A stretch of 64,000 bases of DNA. It comes from Ariolimax columbianus (taxonomy: Eukaryota; Mollusca; Gastropoda; Stylommatophora; Arionidae). How positions within the stretch are numbered: position 1 is the first letter of the stretch; the number at the start of each line of letters is the position of its first letter. Shown one piece after another: positions 1 to 11,460 of this stretch. Location of the stretch: contig JAVGWX010000025.1 in assembly GCA_036924085.1 (NCBI GenBank), positions 28,690,450-28,754,449 of the forward strand. Reading direction: 5' to 3'. The notes below the pieces were generated by a model that was not told where the DNA came from, searched no databases, and worked only from the letters and a program-made list of their open reading frames with translations. Position numbers and translations under genes: made by a program.

Positions 1-303
1 TTCTTCTACATACAGTTCCAATTCTTCTGTTTTATTTACTTTGCTGCTCACATTTGCATAAAAAACATTTTAGTTTGTAATTTTGTAGTTTTTCCACTTT
101 TTGCTTTTGCAGTATTTTTATTTTTGCTTTTCCACTACTGATCTCAGACTTCCTTGACCCCAACTCTCCTCTTTGACTGCATCCTCTATAGCACCCTTTT
201 GTAGGCCTCTCTTTAGTCTCATACTTCATAGGCCTTACTAGTTTAAATTTGTAACACAATGATTAAACATTTGCTGCATGCTGTCCTATCTCATTTAGAT
301 GTA

Positions 304-380
304 AAGAAGAATGTGAGTTAACGAAAGATCTTCCGAGACCAGGTCAGGCGCATATTGTTGCGTTAACTCACGTCCTTCTT
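304..380. repeat. Inverted repeat / potential hairpin
   Basis: Arms 304-323 and 361-380 are complementary over 20 bases with two mismatches. The inner 11 bases, gtgagttaacg and cgttaactcac, are perfect. The loop is 37 bases. No larger element was recognised. Bases 1-303 are AT-rich and hold nothing I recognise. Confidence 0.5.
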
Positions 381-767
381 TAAACATCATTGTCCAGTTC
401 TTCGCTGCTGTCTTCGACACACTTTTCTCACCATACACTGCCTGCTTTCTGCGATGAATGTCAACTGGTCAACATCCTTCAGCTGTTAGAAACCGAATCA
501 CCACTTGCTGATCAACTCTGGACGGATTCTGTATCACACCCGCCATGTTTTCAACGGTCTGCCGAGCAAACTATGATTCGGAGGATAATAAATTTTGCAA
601 ACTTAATGGTTGGTATGTGCTGTTAACACCAGAAGTGGCATCATCATGCGCATCGTACATATGTTCACTTGTTGCAGCTTGGTCCGGTTTCGTTTGAACA
701 TGCCTCGTAGTATAGAGAGGAGCCGCAGTTATTTATGCACAGGTCAAAGAAGCAGCAAACCAAACAA

Positions 768-991
768 GTTTGTAAACCTCTGGCCTAAAGTGGATTACTT
801 GACCTGACTTATACAAAGGGTAAGTTTGTAAACCTCTGGCCTAAAGTGGATTACTTGACCTGACTTATACAAAGGGTAAGTTTGTAAACCTCTGGCCTAA
901 AGTGGATTACTTGACCTGACTTATACAAAGGGTAAGTTTGTAAACCTCTGGCCTAAAGTGGATTACTTGACCTGACTTATACAAAGGGTGA
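768..991. repeat. 56-bp tandem repeat, 4 copies
   Basis: Near-identical units start at 768, 824, 880 and 936 (gtttgtaaacctctggccta...). Each ends in a donor-like gggtaagt or gggtgag. The array stops about 35 bases before the acceptor of exon a. Confidence 0.9.
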
Positions 992-1028
992 GAAATATCC
1001 CAACTTTTAAACTTTGCTTGTTCAACAG

Positions 1029-1149
1029 GAATATCTATCCCAGTCGTCCGGATCTCCAGGCTCGCTTTCACAGAGTGCGGCCTCGCACAAGTTGTCTCCC
1101 ATATGTGCTGCTCTGTTGTCGAGCGGAGAGCTGGAAAAGCATTGCTCAC
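1029..1149 (+). CDS. RUSC2: RUSC-like gene, exon a (internal)
   Basis: First exon that can be joined to the gene. The acceptor follows a pyrimidine-rich stretch ending caacag and the donor is CAC|gtaaga. Read from its first base (phase 0) it gives about 40 Ser-rich residues (EYLSQSSGSPGSLSQ...) with no recognised domain and ends with one base of the next codon. All three frames are open here, so the frame is set by exon b, which needs phase 1. No plausible start codon is in frame, so earlier exons lie upstream or outside the window. A 23-bp minisatellite starts about 25 bases after the donor. Confidence 0.62.
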
Positions 1150-1175
1150 GTAAGATAATAAACTTCCTCACAACC

Positions 1176-2848
1176 ACTAAATCAGTTTCTTCCATTCACT
1201 AAATCAGTTTCTTCCATTCACTAAAATCAGTTTCTTCCATTCACTAAAATCAGTTTCTTCCATTCACTAAAATCAGTTTTCTTCCATCTAGTAAAATCAG
1301 TTTCTTCCATTCACTAAAATCAGTTTCTTCCATTCACTAAAATCAGTTTCTTCCATTCACTAAAATCAGTTTCTTCCATTCACTAAAATCAGTTTTCTTC
1401 CATCTAGTAAAATCAGTTTCTTCCATTCACTAAAATCAGTTTCTTCCATTCACTAAAATCAGTTTCTTCCATTCACTAAAATCAGTTTTCTTCCATCTAG
1501 TAAAATCAGTTTCTTCCATTCACTAAAATCAGTTTCTTCCATTCACTAAAATCAGTTTTCTTCCATCTAGTAAAATCAGTTTCTTCCATTCACTAAAATC
1601 AGTTTTCTTCCATCTAGTAAAATCAGTTTCTTCCATTCACTAAAATTAGTTTTCTTCCATCTAGTAAAATCAGTTTCTTCCATTCCCTAAAATTAGTTTC
1701 CTTCCTTCCAGTAAAATCAGTTTTCTTCCATCTAGTAAAATCAGTTTCTTCCATTCCCTAAAATTAGTTTCCTTCCTTCCAGTAAAATCAGTTTTCTTGC
1801 ATCCAGTAAAATAAGTTTTCTTCCATCCAGTAAAATTAGTTTTCTTCCATCAAGTAAAATCGTTTTTCTCTCATCAAGATAATTTTCTCCCATCCAGTAA
1901 AATCAATTTTCTTTGATTCAATATAATCATTTTCTCCCATCCAGCAAAATCAATTTTATCCCATCCAGTATAATCATTTTCTCCCATCCAGCAAAATCAA
2001 TTTTCTCCCATCCAGTATAATCATTTTCTATCCAGCAAAATCAATTTTCTCCCATCCAGTATAATCATTTTCTCCCATCCAGTATAATCATTTTCTCCCA
2101 TCCAGCAAAATCAATTTTCTCCCATCCAGTATAATCATTTTCTCCCATCCAGCAAAATCAATTTTCTCCCATCCAGCAAAATCAATTTTCTCCCATCCAG
2201 TATAATCATTTTCTATCCAGCAAAATCAATTTTCTCCCATCCAGTATAATCATTTTCTCCCATCCAGTATAATCATTTTCTCCCATCCAGCAAAATCAAT
2301 TTTCTCCCATTCAGTATAATCATTTTCTCCCATCCAGTATAATCATTTTCTCCCATCCAGTATAATCATTTTCTCCCATCCAGCAAAATCAATTTTCTCC
2401 CTCCAGTATAATCATTTTCTCCCATCCAGCAAAATCAATTTTCTCCCATCCAGTATAATCATTTTCTCCCATTCAGTATAATCATTTTCTCCCATCCAGT
2501 ATAATCATTTTCTCCCATCCAGTATAATCATTTTCTCCCATTCAGTATAATCATTTTCTCCCATTCAGTATAATCATTTTCTCCCATCCAGTATAATCAT
2601 TTTCTCCCATCCAGCAAAATCAATTTTCTCCCTCCAGTATAATCATTTTCTCCCATCCAGCAAAATCAATTTTCTCCCATCCAGTATAATCATTTTCTCC
2701 CATTCAGTATAATCATTTTCTCCCATCCAGTATAATCATTTTCTCCCATCCAGTATAATCATTTTCTCCCATCCAGCAAAATCAATTTTCTCCCATTCAG
2801 TATAATCATTTTCTCCCATTCAGTATAATCATTTTCTCCCATCCAGTA
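1176..2848. repeat. 23-bp minisatellite (about 70 units, two variant blocks)
   Basis: The left block (to about 1800) has units like aaaatcagtttcttccattc. The right block (about 1880-2848) has units like ctcccatccagtataatcat. Both have a period near 23 bp, so the array seems to have diverged into two unit types with intermediate forms around 1680-1930. It begins just after the donor of exon a. Confidence 0.9.
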
Positions 2849-3049
2849 AGACCATTTCCTATTTTAATACTATGGACCTTAGGAATTCTTGCAATTTTTC
2901 AGGCCTCGGGGGAACACCTGGATAAATATTAATCCTTTTTCAGTTTCGGCAAATTTTGCAGATGTGTGTTTTTCTGTCCAGGCCAAATGCTGGAATAAAG
3001 TTTTATTCAAAAATAATATAATTAATTTTGAACAAACTAAAAAAAATAT

Positions 3050-3715
3050 TTCCTAATATCTAATCTGGTCCTTTCTTTAATTAATTTGTAGCTATGCCCT
3101 CTTGTTCTTGTAGGTGTTTGTATTTTGAAAAAAACCTGTAATAATTTATAATTTATCCATTCCTTTGGTTATCTTATAAACCTGTATTAAGTCACCTTGA
3201 ATTCTTCTCTTTTCTACACACTGTAGGCCGGTTTTTCTGAGTCTTTCCTCATAACTGTAATTCTGGAATCCCACTGTCAGTTTTGTCGCTGTTCTTTGTA
3301 TCCGTTCCAGCATGTTTATATCCCCTCTATGATAAGGACTCCACACCTGTACACAGTACTCCAATCTAGGTCTAACTAAAGCTTTATACAGTTTGACTAT
3401 CACTTCCTTGCTCCTATGTTTAATATTTGTTTGTATCATACCTAACATTGCATTTGCCTTTTTCACTGCTACCTGGACTTGCTCACTCACCTTACCTGTA
3501 TGATTTATTATAACCCCTAGGTCCCTTTCCTTATGTATCTTTCTAATATTGTTCTCCCATTCTGTAATTATGTTCCATATTGGATCTACCCACGTGGATG
3601 ACTGTACATTTATCTACATTAAACTCCATTTTCCAGCTCTCAGACCATTCTGGAATTTGATCTAAATTCGACCCCCAAAAAAAATCCACTTCTGCTTTAG
3701 ATGAGACACTACTGG
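3050..3715 (-). pseudogene. CR1/jockey-like LINE reverse transcriptase remnant
   Basis: On the minus strand a 114-codon open stretch (3146-3490) reads ALVRPRLEYCVQVWSPY, then ERIQRTATKL, YEERLRKTGL and RRIQGDLIQVYKI. This is the conserved C-terminal part of LINE ORF2. Related copies are at 41380-42545, 43440-43830, 56115-56570 and 61470-62150. No catalytic core remains. Confidence 0.85.
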
Positions 3716-4369
3716 ATAGTTTTGTGTCATCGTATTGTGTGTCCCAGTCAAAGTCTCAATAGGTAATGTGTTGAATATCTGAGCACGTCAGAAGCGTGAT
3801 CATTGGACATCAAATAATAAGAATTTCTACGGGTATTGAAGCTCAACCTTTGTCATGATTTCAAAGATTATAGTATGTACTAATATCCACCTATCAGTAA
3901 TAGCCTTACAGCTAAACGGAGATTACCACCATGTAGAGTCGTAAGAAAAAGATGAACTTCCACAAAGTAAATCATGAAATGCAGACAGATGTTTTAAAGG
4001 TCGGTTTTGGTAGTAAAGGGTAGCAATTTTAGGTTTTTAGCTTCTGATTTCGGTGCCTACGAACTGGAAAGGATTATCCTTTATCACTATCAACATTTCG
4101 CATTTTCCCCTGCAGCTGCGTTATTTTTCAGGACGTCACATCGTGTAACTATCACTGCTGCTTTCAGATCCTGTAACATTTTTATTTGGCAGTCTATTGA
4201 TAAGATTTGTTTGTGAGTAAAGAAATAAATGAATAAGGAATTTGTTTGTGTTATTGTTTTGTTGTGTGTGTGTTAGTTTCTGAGATTTAAAAAAAAATGT
4301 AGGTGATAGTGTTGGAAAACAACACACATTTAGACTCTCCCGCTTTCAGCATGCCTTGAATGAAAAAAA

Positions 4370-4731
4370 AGGCATCAAGATGCTGAGCAGCGCAAGAGCT
4401 GCAGTGGTCAGCGACCCCTAGCTGACTGCTAGTGTCAGGGCCAGCAAACCAGAGCTGCCAAGACCCTTCTACACCTCCACGCGGTGATCCTGGATAACAG
4501 GCTGCATCAGGGCAGACTGGCTAAGGAGAAGGGATCGAAGAGGGAATGCTAACCCGGTACTCAAAAAATGCTTGCTGAAGTTGGATGTGTTGGACCGAAA
4601 GGTGCAAATATATGCGGCCAAGCTGTAAACTACGACACAACGCATTCTGTTCTCTGGACTACATTCTGCTACTTAAGCCCCTTCAGGGTTTGGTAGTGGG
4701 AGATTGAGAACGAACGAAGAAGAAGAAGAAT
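4370..4731 (+). mobile_element. SINE-like retroposon X, copy 1
   Basis: About 360 bp, beginning atcaagatgctgagcagcgc and ending gaacgaacgaagaagaagaa. Other copies: 17296-17646, 19362-19721 (minus), 23572-23885, 35159-35315 (truncated), 50150-50511 (minus) and 61008-61367. No long open frame. Confidence 0.8.
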
Positions 4732-4988
4732 GAAGAAACAAAAAATCGCAGACAAGGGATTACCAATGTTTGTTGTAATGGCTATGTCTGTCACTTTCGA
4801 CTATAAACGTAATTATTGTATCTACATAAACAATCTAAACAGATTTGTCTGTTGCAGAAACTTAGAGTCCCCCATTCTCAATAATTGGTGAACCTTCAAA
4901 TCCAAGTGAAAAACATAAATCATTTCCAAACGCCTGAAACCAATTCCACGATGGCCATTGTTGGTATCTGACGTACATTACGGAAGTT

Positions 4989-5305
4989 GGAACTCTCTAC
5001 AATCTAAAGAGCAGCTTTGTTCAGACTATTACTATGTAGCCATTTGTTTTTATTAGAACGGCTATTGGAACTCTCTACAATCTAAAGAGCAGCTTTGTTC
5101 AGACTATTACTACGTAGCCATTTGTTTTTATTAGAACGGCTATTGGAACTCTCTACAATCTAAAGAGCAGCTTTGTTCAGACTATTACTACGTAGCCATT
5201 TGTTTTTATTAGAACGGCTAATGGAACTCTCTACAATCTAAAGAGCAGCTTTGTTCAGACTATTACTATGTAGCCATTTGTTTTTATTTCTATTAGAACG
5301 GCTAT
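4989..5305. repeat. 78-bp tandem repeat, 4 copies, inside a transposon
   Basis: Units begin ggaactctctacaatctaaa and end ttattagaacggctatt. The related element at 8710-8800 has this segment once, so the array grew after insertion. Confidence 0.9.
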
Positions 5306-5564
5306 GGCTATCCACGGACAACGTAAGACGCAGACCGGCAACTCACGAAATGTGATTTTTCATGACGTCAGTCGCTTTGAGCTGACTCCCGAGCTGTAAA
5401 GGTTAATAGTTTGTTTGTTTTTCAGGGCAACATGACAAAAATCTCAATATTTTATCTAGGTTCACCGTGTGCATGTTTCTATGAGTATTTCCATCCTCTA
5501 TTCTAAGTGTACTTTCATCCTATCAAAGCAACGCAATATTTTGAGCTCACTGAATATATTTCAG

Positions 5565-5706
5565 CTAAAACATCAAACGGGTCCTTCATTAAGAGAAGTG
5601 GCAAGCTTACTACATGGAAGCAGATACGCAGCCTCCGTAACTTGGGGGCAGCCAGGGAAGCCAATGTGGAAAAGTCTAAATCTTTGCCCGAGTTGACTAC
5701 GGACAG
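5565..5706 (+). CDS. RUSC2: RUSC-like gene, exon b
   Basis: Acceptor atatttcag|CT and donor ACAG|gtacga. It enters in phase 1 and leaves in phase 2. The other two frames contain stops, so the frame is secure. It encodes a basic segment (KTSNGSFIKRSGKLTTWKQI...) ending KSKSLPELTTDR. The SLPEL stretch resembles RSLPDL in exon f and SMPNL in exon h. No catalytic domain; probably part of the N-terminal scaffold region. It lies between a TTAA-type transposon (ending about 5402) and an RTE-like LINE remnant. Confidence 0.72.
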
Positions 5707-5814
5707 GTACGAATTATTCACTCTGAAAGTGGTTTCATTATTATTTTCACCTTGTTCACTTCGTGACATGAATTTTCAGCGAGTGACATTTATATTCACT
5801 AGATATTCATGTGA

Positions 5815-6300
5815 ATGGAACAAAAATAAAGCAGGTAGAAGTATTCAGGTATTGGGAACTGTTTTTAATGAGGATGTCAGACTCGATAGAGACGAGAGTG
5901 TAAATGGCAAACGCTGTCACCAACCAGTTGTTTCCACTTCTAAGACACCCCACGATTTCCCTCAGAGCAAAAAAGCAGGTGATAAATAGTATCTTCATCC
6001 CAACCCTGTGCTACTAGTGCCAGACATGGGAATTGAATACGGCCCAGAAACGAAAGTTAGCCACATGCGAAATATGGTGCCTACGAAAGATCACTAACAA
6101 CACCAGAAGAGACAGGATCACAAATATGAGTATTCAGGACAAGGTTAGAACAATTCCCTGCCTACGGTGCATAGAGCAATAGAGAATCAATTGGTTTAGC
6201 TGCATTGTGAAAATACAATCTTCTACAGGAGAGCATCAGGAAGAAGGGCGAAGAAAAGGTGGATAGACAGCGTAAGCGAGACCTGTCGTAAAATAGTTTT
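5815..6300 (+). pseudogene. RTE-like LINE ORF2 C-terminal remnant
   Basis: Broken frames read FRYLGTVFNED-like, then RKLATCE.WCLRKITNNTRR, NMSIQDKVRTIPCL and IEQQRI.WF. These belong to the thumb/C-terminal region of RTE-like reverse transcriptases. A sister copy is at 48250-48730. Stops and frameshifts throughout. Confidence 0.8.
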
Positions 6301-6356
6301 GGGGTGGGGTGGCACATAAGAGTAAACTACTCATTGTGGGTATTCGAAACAACAAC
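6300..6356 (-). repeat. Partial copy of interspersed repeat D
   Basis: The complement reads ttgttgtttcgaatacccac followed by aatgagtag, matching the start of repeat D seen at 25430, 39995, 52190 and 59170. Confidence 0.6.
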
Positions 6357-6549
6357 CACCACCACTCTGAATGACAAAATTATGCAATTTTTGCTGCAGC
6401 TGCAATATTTTTCAGGCCGTCACTTCATTTAACTAAGGTTGTTACTTTGAGAGTCTGTAACTTTTTTTTTGGAGCTGTATTGATATGATTTGTTTGTGAG
6501 TAGAGAGATAAAGGGTGTTATTGTTTTTGTGCGTGCGCGCTCTATTTAA

Positions 6550-7334
6550 CCCTACCAGACCTAAGGCCCTGAACCCAACTGTCCCCCATACCTGGGTTCC
6601 AGAACATTAACCCTACCAGACCTAAGGCCCTGAACCTAACTGTCTCCCATTCCTGGGTTCCAGAGCATTTAAGAGAAAAAACCAACATGATATATAGAAA
6701 AATGTTAGTTACATACAAACAAGTGGTTAGAATAAGATGTAACTTGGAGACATTGTAGAAAATAGGTTTACCTTTCATCTAGCGTCAATATTCCACCTTT
6801 GTGTGTCAATCCACCCAGCAAAAGGCAAAGAATCTGTCTCGAGTCATAAAACATTTTGAAATCCGGGAGTAAACACAACAAAGAGCCCTCATTTATCCAA
6901 TAATCCTGATAGCTGGGCTTTATACATGAGTATTCCATATAGATCCTCAGTCCAAGAAAAGCCTTCATCTCATCACTCGAGCTCTCACTGTCTGTTTCAC
7001 TTGAACAGAGTCTGAATCAACCAAATTATTGATCACCTGTTGGACTGTCATAAGCCTAGACGTACTTTGCTTTCCTGTTGAAGTGCTTGGTTCATCAGCC
7101 GCTCGTTTCATTGTCAATTTTCAGAATTTGTTCACGTTAAACCCCACAAAATCAATTCAAACATGGGGGCAGCCATTTGCAATGACTAATCACGAGAATT
7201 GTCCACGATTGGTTGGTTATTTTTAGATTCTGACGCATTTTATGACGAACTATCCAAAGTACCGAAAATTAGGTACAGCGGTTTAGCGGCAGTGATGGAA
7301 ATTACCGAAAAATTGATACAGCGGTCTGGTAGGG
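6550..7334 (-). mobile_element. piggyBac mini-element, copy 1
   Basis: Flanked by TTAA at 6546-6549 and 7335-7338. Termini are ccctaccagacc and its complement ggtctggtaggg. The left terminus is duplicated. On the minus strand 6768-6968 reads MKAFLGLRIYMEYSCIKPSY, then QDYW, a fragment of piggyBac transposase. Other copies: 27911-28632, 38393-39175 and 47338-48243. Confidence 0.9.
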
Positions 7335-7668
7335 TTAAAATAATTAACTCTTAAAGACCCTAATTTTGTAACTAGTTTTGCCAGAATTATTATTTCTATA
7401 AAAACAGTCTCTTCATCAAACTTGTAAGTTAAGCTGATAGTGTTGAAAGACAAAGCACACATTTAGACTCTCCCACTTTCAACGTCTCAAGGTTTAACAA
7501 AAAAACAACAGGCAACAACGAATTACCTATAAATAATCTAAATGAATCTACCTCAGTAAAATCCGTCGCAGAAACTTGACTCCCTCATTCTCAACAATGG
7601 ATGAATCTTCAAATCCGAACGAAAAACAAAAGAAATAATTTCCAAACGTCTAAAATTAATTCCAAAAC

Positions 7669-8669
7669 TGCACTAAGAACACCAAAGCCCATCCCTACTG
7701 TACGAAAACCTATCTGGAGGCAGCATATATTTTCAGAGGTGGTAGAAAATATACCAGGATTGGAAACAAAAACTGCCAGACTGAAAAAGAAAGAAGAGAT
7801 ACTACCCTGAGCTACGTATCGAAAAACTACCCAAGCATGGACTGGACCCATGCATACACCGACTGTTCTGTAACAAACACTACACAGAACGGAGGGGCAG
7901 GAGCATTTCTGAACCTACCAAACGGCAGAAAAATAACACTGTCATTCGTTACTGGTAAGTACACAAGCAATTTCAGAGCGGAGGCAGAGGCACTGAGGGC
8001 GGCAGTGGAAGAAATGGTGACAGGTAAAAGGAATGAAAGCCACATAGTCCTGCTTACAGATGCTCTGGCTGTAGTCACAGCACTAAAAAGCCAGAAAAAT
8101 ACTGAACTTAATGATTTAAGAGCAGTACTCTGTCAACTATGCCAGCAGTCCGCACCAAAAAGGGTAGTGGTACAGTGGGTTCCATCCCACTGCAACATCC
8201 AAGGCAACGAGGAGGCAGACAGACTGGCAAAAGAAGGTGCAAGACTACCACAACCAGATACTAGTATGACATACAAAGAGTCAAAACGGCTTATTAGAGC
8301 TAGATACATGACCAAATGGGAAACCGAACACACTGGCTACACCAAAAACGATGCCTATTACCAGTTGAACAGAAGAGAGCAGGTCGTGGTCTTCAGACTT
8401 CGCACTGGCCACAATAGACTGAGGTACCACCTATTCAACAAATTGAAGATAGGTGGCACTGACGAATGCCCGTGTGGTACCGGGAAAATGACCGCTGAAC
8501 ATTTGCTGCAAAACTGCCGACATACGAGGACCAGAGAGAGCAGATGTGGCCATCACCAGTGGAACCACAAGACAAGCTCTATGGCAGTGTTGACAGCCTC
8601 AGGATGACGGCTGCTTTTTTTGAAAAAATTAAGGTTGATGTCTGACTGCGCACAATGAAGAAGAAGAAG
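7669..8669 (+). mobile_element. 5'-truncated RNase H LINE insertion, copy 1
   Basis: A 1,001-bp insertion flanked by an 11-bp duplication aattccaaaac (7658-7668 and 8670-8680), ending in a (GAA)n tail. The frame at 7837-8607 (256 codons) holds an RNase H domain: YTDCS, FRAEAEAL, VLLTDAL and GNEEADRLAKEG supply the D-E-D-D residues. After it come FRLRTGHNRLRYHLFNKLKI and a Cys-rich CPCGTGKMTAEHLLQNC end. The C-terminus is frameshifted near 8515. No reverse transcriptase remains. Confidence 0.92.
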
Positions 8670-9028
8670 AATTCCAAAACCGTCATTGTTGGTATCTAAC
8701 TGTACACGACGGGACGTCGGAACTCTCTACCATCATAAGAGCAGTATTGTTCAGACTATTTCTATCTACATAACCGTTGGTTTTTTAATTTGATTAGACG
8801 GTCGCCGATATGCAGGATAACGTAAAAGTCGCAAACCGGCGACCATCGCTCATCGATTTCATGACACCAGTTGCACGGTGGCAACATGCGAGCCGTGAAG
8901 GTTATTCACTGACGTCTCTACACACCACAAAATCACATTTGATGACCAACAAACAGAAAGGCTCTCAAAGCCAACAACCATATTGAAATATAAAGCTATG
9001 AAAAATTGTGATGAAGTAAAGTAAAGTA

Positions 9029-9285
9029 ACACATAGCATTACTGCCGTAGGGGTGTCAGGTGTTAGCGATCTCACATTTCAAAGGCTCAGCTATATGAGG
9101 GCGGTAGCCATCTCCTCTCCCTCGCCGCTTTTACTTCCCGAACTGAACCGGTACCCATTTAAGGCTGGGTCGACCAGGGAGCCGTTGCGGTCTGAAAAAA
9201 ACACTATCGCCTTAACTGGGGAATGAACCCAGGACCACTCAGATGCGAAGCCTGCTCACTAACCACTGCGCTACACGACTCCCTG
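9029..9285 (-). mobile_element. tRNA-derived SINE, minus strand
   Basis: On the minus strand the head begins tagcgcagtggttag (A-box-like), followed by gggttcattcc (B-box-like). The rest matches 18400-18655. A ggtaaaggttaa end, like those of the TTAA elements, follows at about 9296. Confidence 0.65.
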
Positions 9286-9448
9286 TGATGCAGTGGTAAA
9301 GGTTAAATAGGCAATTGTGACTTATTAACTGACTTTCCCTTGTTTGATACAGAGATAAATAACTCAGAGATTGAAAGAAGAGTTATAAACATCATATATG
9401 TACATTTTACAGAAATTTCTAGAATTTCTTTTCCATTTTACCGAGCAG

Positions 9449-9653
9449 ATTTCTAAACAGATTCTCTGGGGAGACCTCTGAAGAGGAGGATGTGGAGAAA
9501 GCAAGAGCGTTAACTGACAACGAGCGAGATACAGATGATGCGGAACAAAGCTTCCACCACAGGCGGCATTCATCCTACGTCCTTGACCTTTACCAGCGGC
9601 TAAGGTCACAGTCAAATCCACCTTCTCCGGACACCCTGGCAAAAATTGATAAA
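9449..9653 (+). CDS. RUSC2: RUSC-like gene, exon c
   Basis: Acceptor tttaccgagcag|A; a second possible acceptor at 9461 keeps the same phase and removes four residues. Donor AAA|gtaggt, phase 0. It encodes an acidic stretch (SGETSEEEDVEK) followed by a His/Arg patch and a probably helical segment (SYVLDLYQRLRSQSNPPSP, then LAKIDK). The helix continues into exon d without a break in phase. Domain not recognised. Upstream is a tRNA-derived SINE; downstream is a TTTTGTTATAAAATAT array disrupted by retrotransposons. Confidence 0.75.
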
Positions 9654-10027
9654 GTAGGTTTCACATCTTTTAACTTATTCGCTCCTGAATGTTTTGGGTC
9701 TTTGGAAGCATTCATTTTTACTGAGGGTAAACTCAAACACAGCATCACCTAAATCAATCGATACCTGTTTCTTTCGGCAAATAGGCCATTGAGAACCATC
9801 CTCCACCATGTTCGATCTTGAGCTACCCTTTCAGCCTCTCTCTGGTTGAGGTCTAGGGGCCGAAGTTCTTTTTTGCGACTCCTGGACATCCTGCAGTTGA
9901 GTTATAAAATATGCCTTTTTTGTTATAAAATACCCACTTTTTTTTGGTCAGAAAATGTCTTTTAGTAATATATGATGTCTTTTTGTTACAAAATCTCTTT
10001 TTTTTTTGTTATAAAATATCTTGTTAT

Positions 10028-10530
10028 TATCACCATGTAGCAATGTCCTTTGTAGAACGTCGCTCCCATCACAGTCTGTCTAAAAGAAACTCGTTCCCTT
10101 GCCAAAACTCCAGCCTCCGCCACAATCATACCCAGGCATTCCTGGATATCTTGGTGCCATCGTCTTCTTGGTCTACCCCTTCCTCTTTTGCCAGGCACCA
10201 TAACTTCCATCACTGTTATCTTGAGACCGTTGTGTCTCTTGATGTGACCAAAGTATTTGCATTTTCTAGCCAAAATGGAATTGATAAACCAGTTCTCCTC
10301 TATGCTCAACTCTTGCCGAATGTCTACATTTGTCTTTTTCTGTGTCCAGGGTATTCTGAGGATCTTTCTGTAATATTTTGACTCAAAGGATTCAATTCTT
10401 TGTCTGGAAGTTTTGGTAATCGTCCATGCTTCACAGCCATAAGCTGCCACAGGAAAAACACAGGCTCTCAAGACTTTTACTTTTATCATTTTGTTGGTGC
10501 CCTGCCAAAATTTCATCAGGCTGTTCAGTC
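10028..10530 (-). mobile_element. RTE-like LINE fragment (truncated insertion)
   Basis: The minus-strand frame at 9986-10516 reads ACVFPVAAYGCEAWTITK, ESFESKYYRKILRIPWT and PGKRGRGRPRRRWHQDIQEC. This is the C-terminal part of the element seen at 33095-35004. A 9-bp direct repeat tcttgttat (10019-10027, 10531-10539) flanks it, but since the target is a tandem repeat this is weaker evidence for a TSD. Confidence 0.85.
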
Positions 10531-10612
10531 TCTTGTTATAAAATATGTATTTTTATGTCTTTTTGTAATAAAATATCTCTTTGTTATAAAATTTGTTTTG
10601 TTTATAAAATAT

Positions 10613-11375
10613 CCTAAGCCTACCAAATGGTAGAAAAATAACACTGTCAGTGGCAACTGGAAAATTCTCAAGCAATTTCAGAGCGGAGGCAGAGGCACTG
10701 AAGGCTGCAGTAGAAGCAATGCTCACAGGCGAAAGCAATGAAAGCCAGATAGTCATGTTTACAGATGCCCCAGCCGTAGTTACAGCACTAAAAAGCCAGA
10801 AAAATACTGAACTTAATGATTTAAGAGCAGGACTCTGTCAACTATGCCAGCAGTCCGCACCAAAAAGAGTAGTGGTGCAGTGGGTTCCATCCCACTGTAA
10901 CATCCAAGGCAACGAGGAGGCAGACAGACTGGCAAAAGAAGGTGCAAGACTACCACAACCAGATTCTAGTGTGACCTACGAAGAGTCCAAAAGGTTTATT
11001 AGGGCCAGATACATGGACAAATGGGAAACAGAACATACTGGTTACACAAAAAATGATGCCGACTACCAGCTGAACAGAAGAGAGCAGGTCGTGGTCTTCA
11101 GACTCCACACAGGCCACAACAGACTGAGGTACCACCTATTCAATAAACTGAAGATAGGTGGCACTGACGAATGCAGTTGTGGTACAGAGAAAATGACCGC
11201 TGAACATCTGCTGCAAAACTGCCCGACATACGAGGACCAGATAAAGCACATGTGGCCATCACCAGTGGCAACACTAGACAAGCTCTATGGCAGTGTCGAC
11301 CAGCCTCAGGATGACAGCTGCTTTCTTCGAACAAATTCAAGTTGACGTCTGACAGCGTACGAAGAAATGGAAGAA
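10613..11375 (+). mobile_element. 5'-truncated RNase H LINE insertion, copy 2
   Basis: Flanked by a 13-bp duplication gtttataaaatat (10600-10612, 11376-11388). The frame at 10650-11345 covers most of RNase H (FRAEAEAL, VMFTDAPAV, GNEEADRLAKEG) and the Cys-rich tail, but the first catalytic Asp segment is missing. Very similar to the copy at 7669. Confidence 0.9.
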
Positions 11376-11460
11376 GTTTATAAAATATGTCTTTTTTGCT
11401 ATAAAATGTTGTTATAAAATATCTTTATTTTTGTTATATAACATCTCTTTTTTGTTATCT

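Larger units (their letters stand above)
3990..5402. mobile_element. TTAA-type non-autonomous DNA element with internal tandem expansion
   Basis: A non-coding repeat sharing blocks with 6360-8901, 39480-39960 and 58650-59170. Its right end reads gctgtaaagg followed by TTAA at 5403-5406. It carries a SINE-like insertion (4370-4731) and a 78-bp internal tandem array (4989-5305). The left boundary is approximate. Confidence 0.55.
6360..8901. mobile_element. TTAA-type non-autonomous element carrying two nested insertions
   Basis: Blocks similar to 3990-5402 occur at 6360-6545, 7340-7668 and 8670-8901. They are interrupted by a piggyBac mini-element (6550-7334) and an RNase H LINE insertion (7669-8669). 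The right end is gccgtgaagg followed by ttat. Confidence 0.65.
9890..11460. repeat. TTTTGTTATAAAATAT minisatellite split by two retrotransposons
   Basis: Units of about 18-20 bp occur at 9890-10027, 10531-10612 and 11376-11460. They are separated by an RTE-like insertion and an RNase H LINE insertion. A related array is at 13090-13285. Confidence 0.8.

Noticed and set aside
399..612. Possible extra exon (71 codons) with acceptor tgtccag and donor gtatgt
   Set aside because: It would end in phase 1, but exon a must be entered in phase 0; joining in the other frame hits a stop at the start of exon b. No domain similarity seen.
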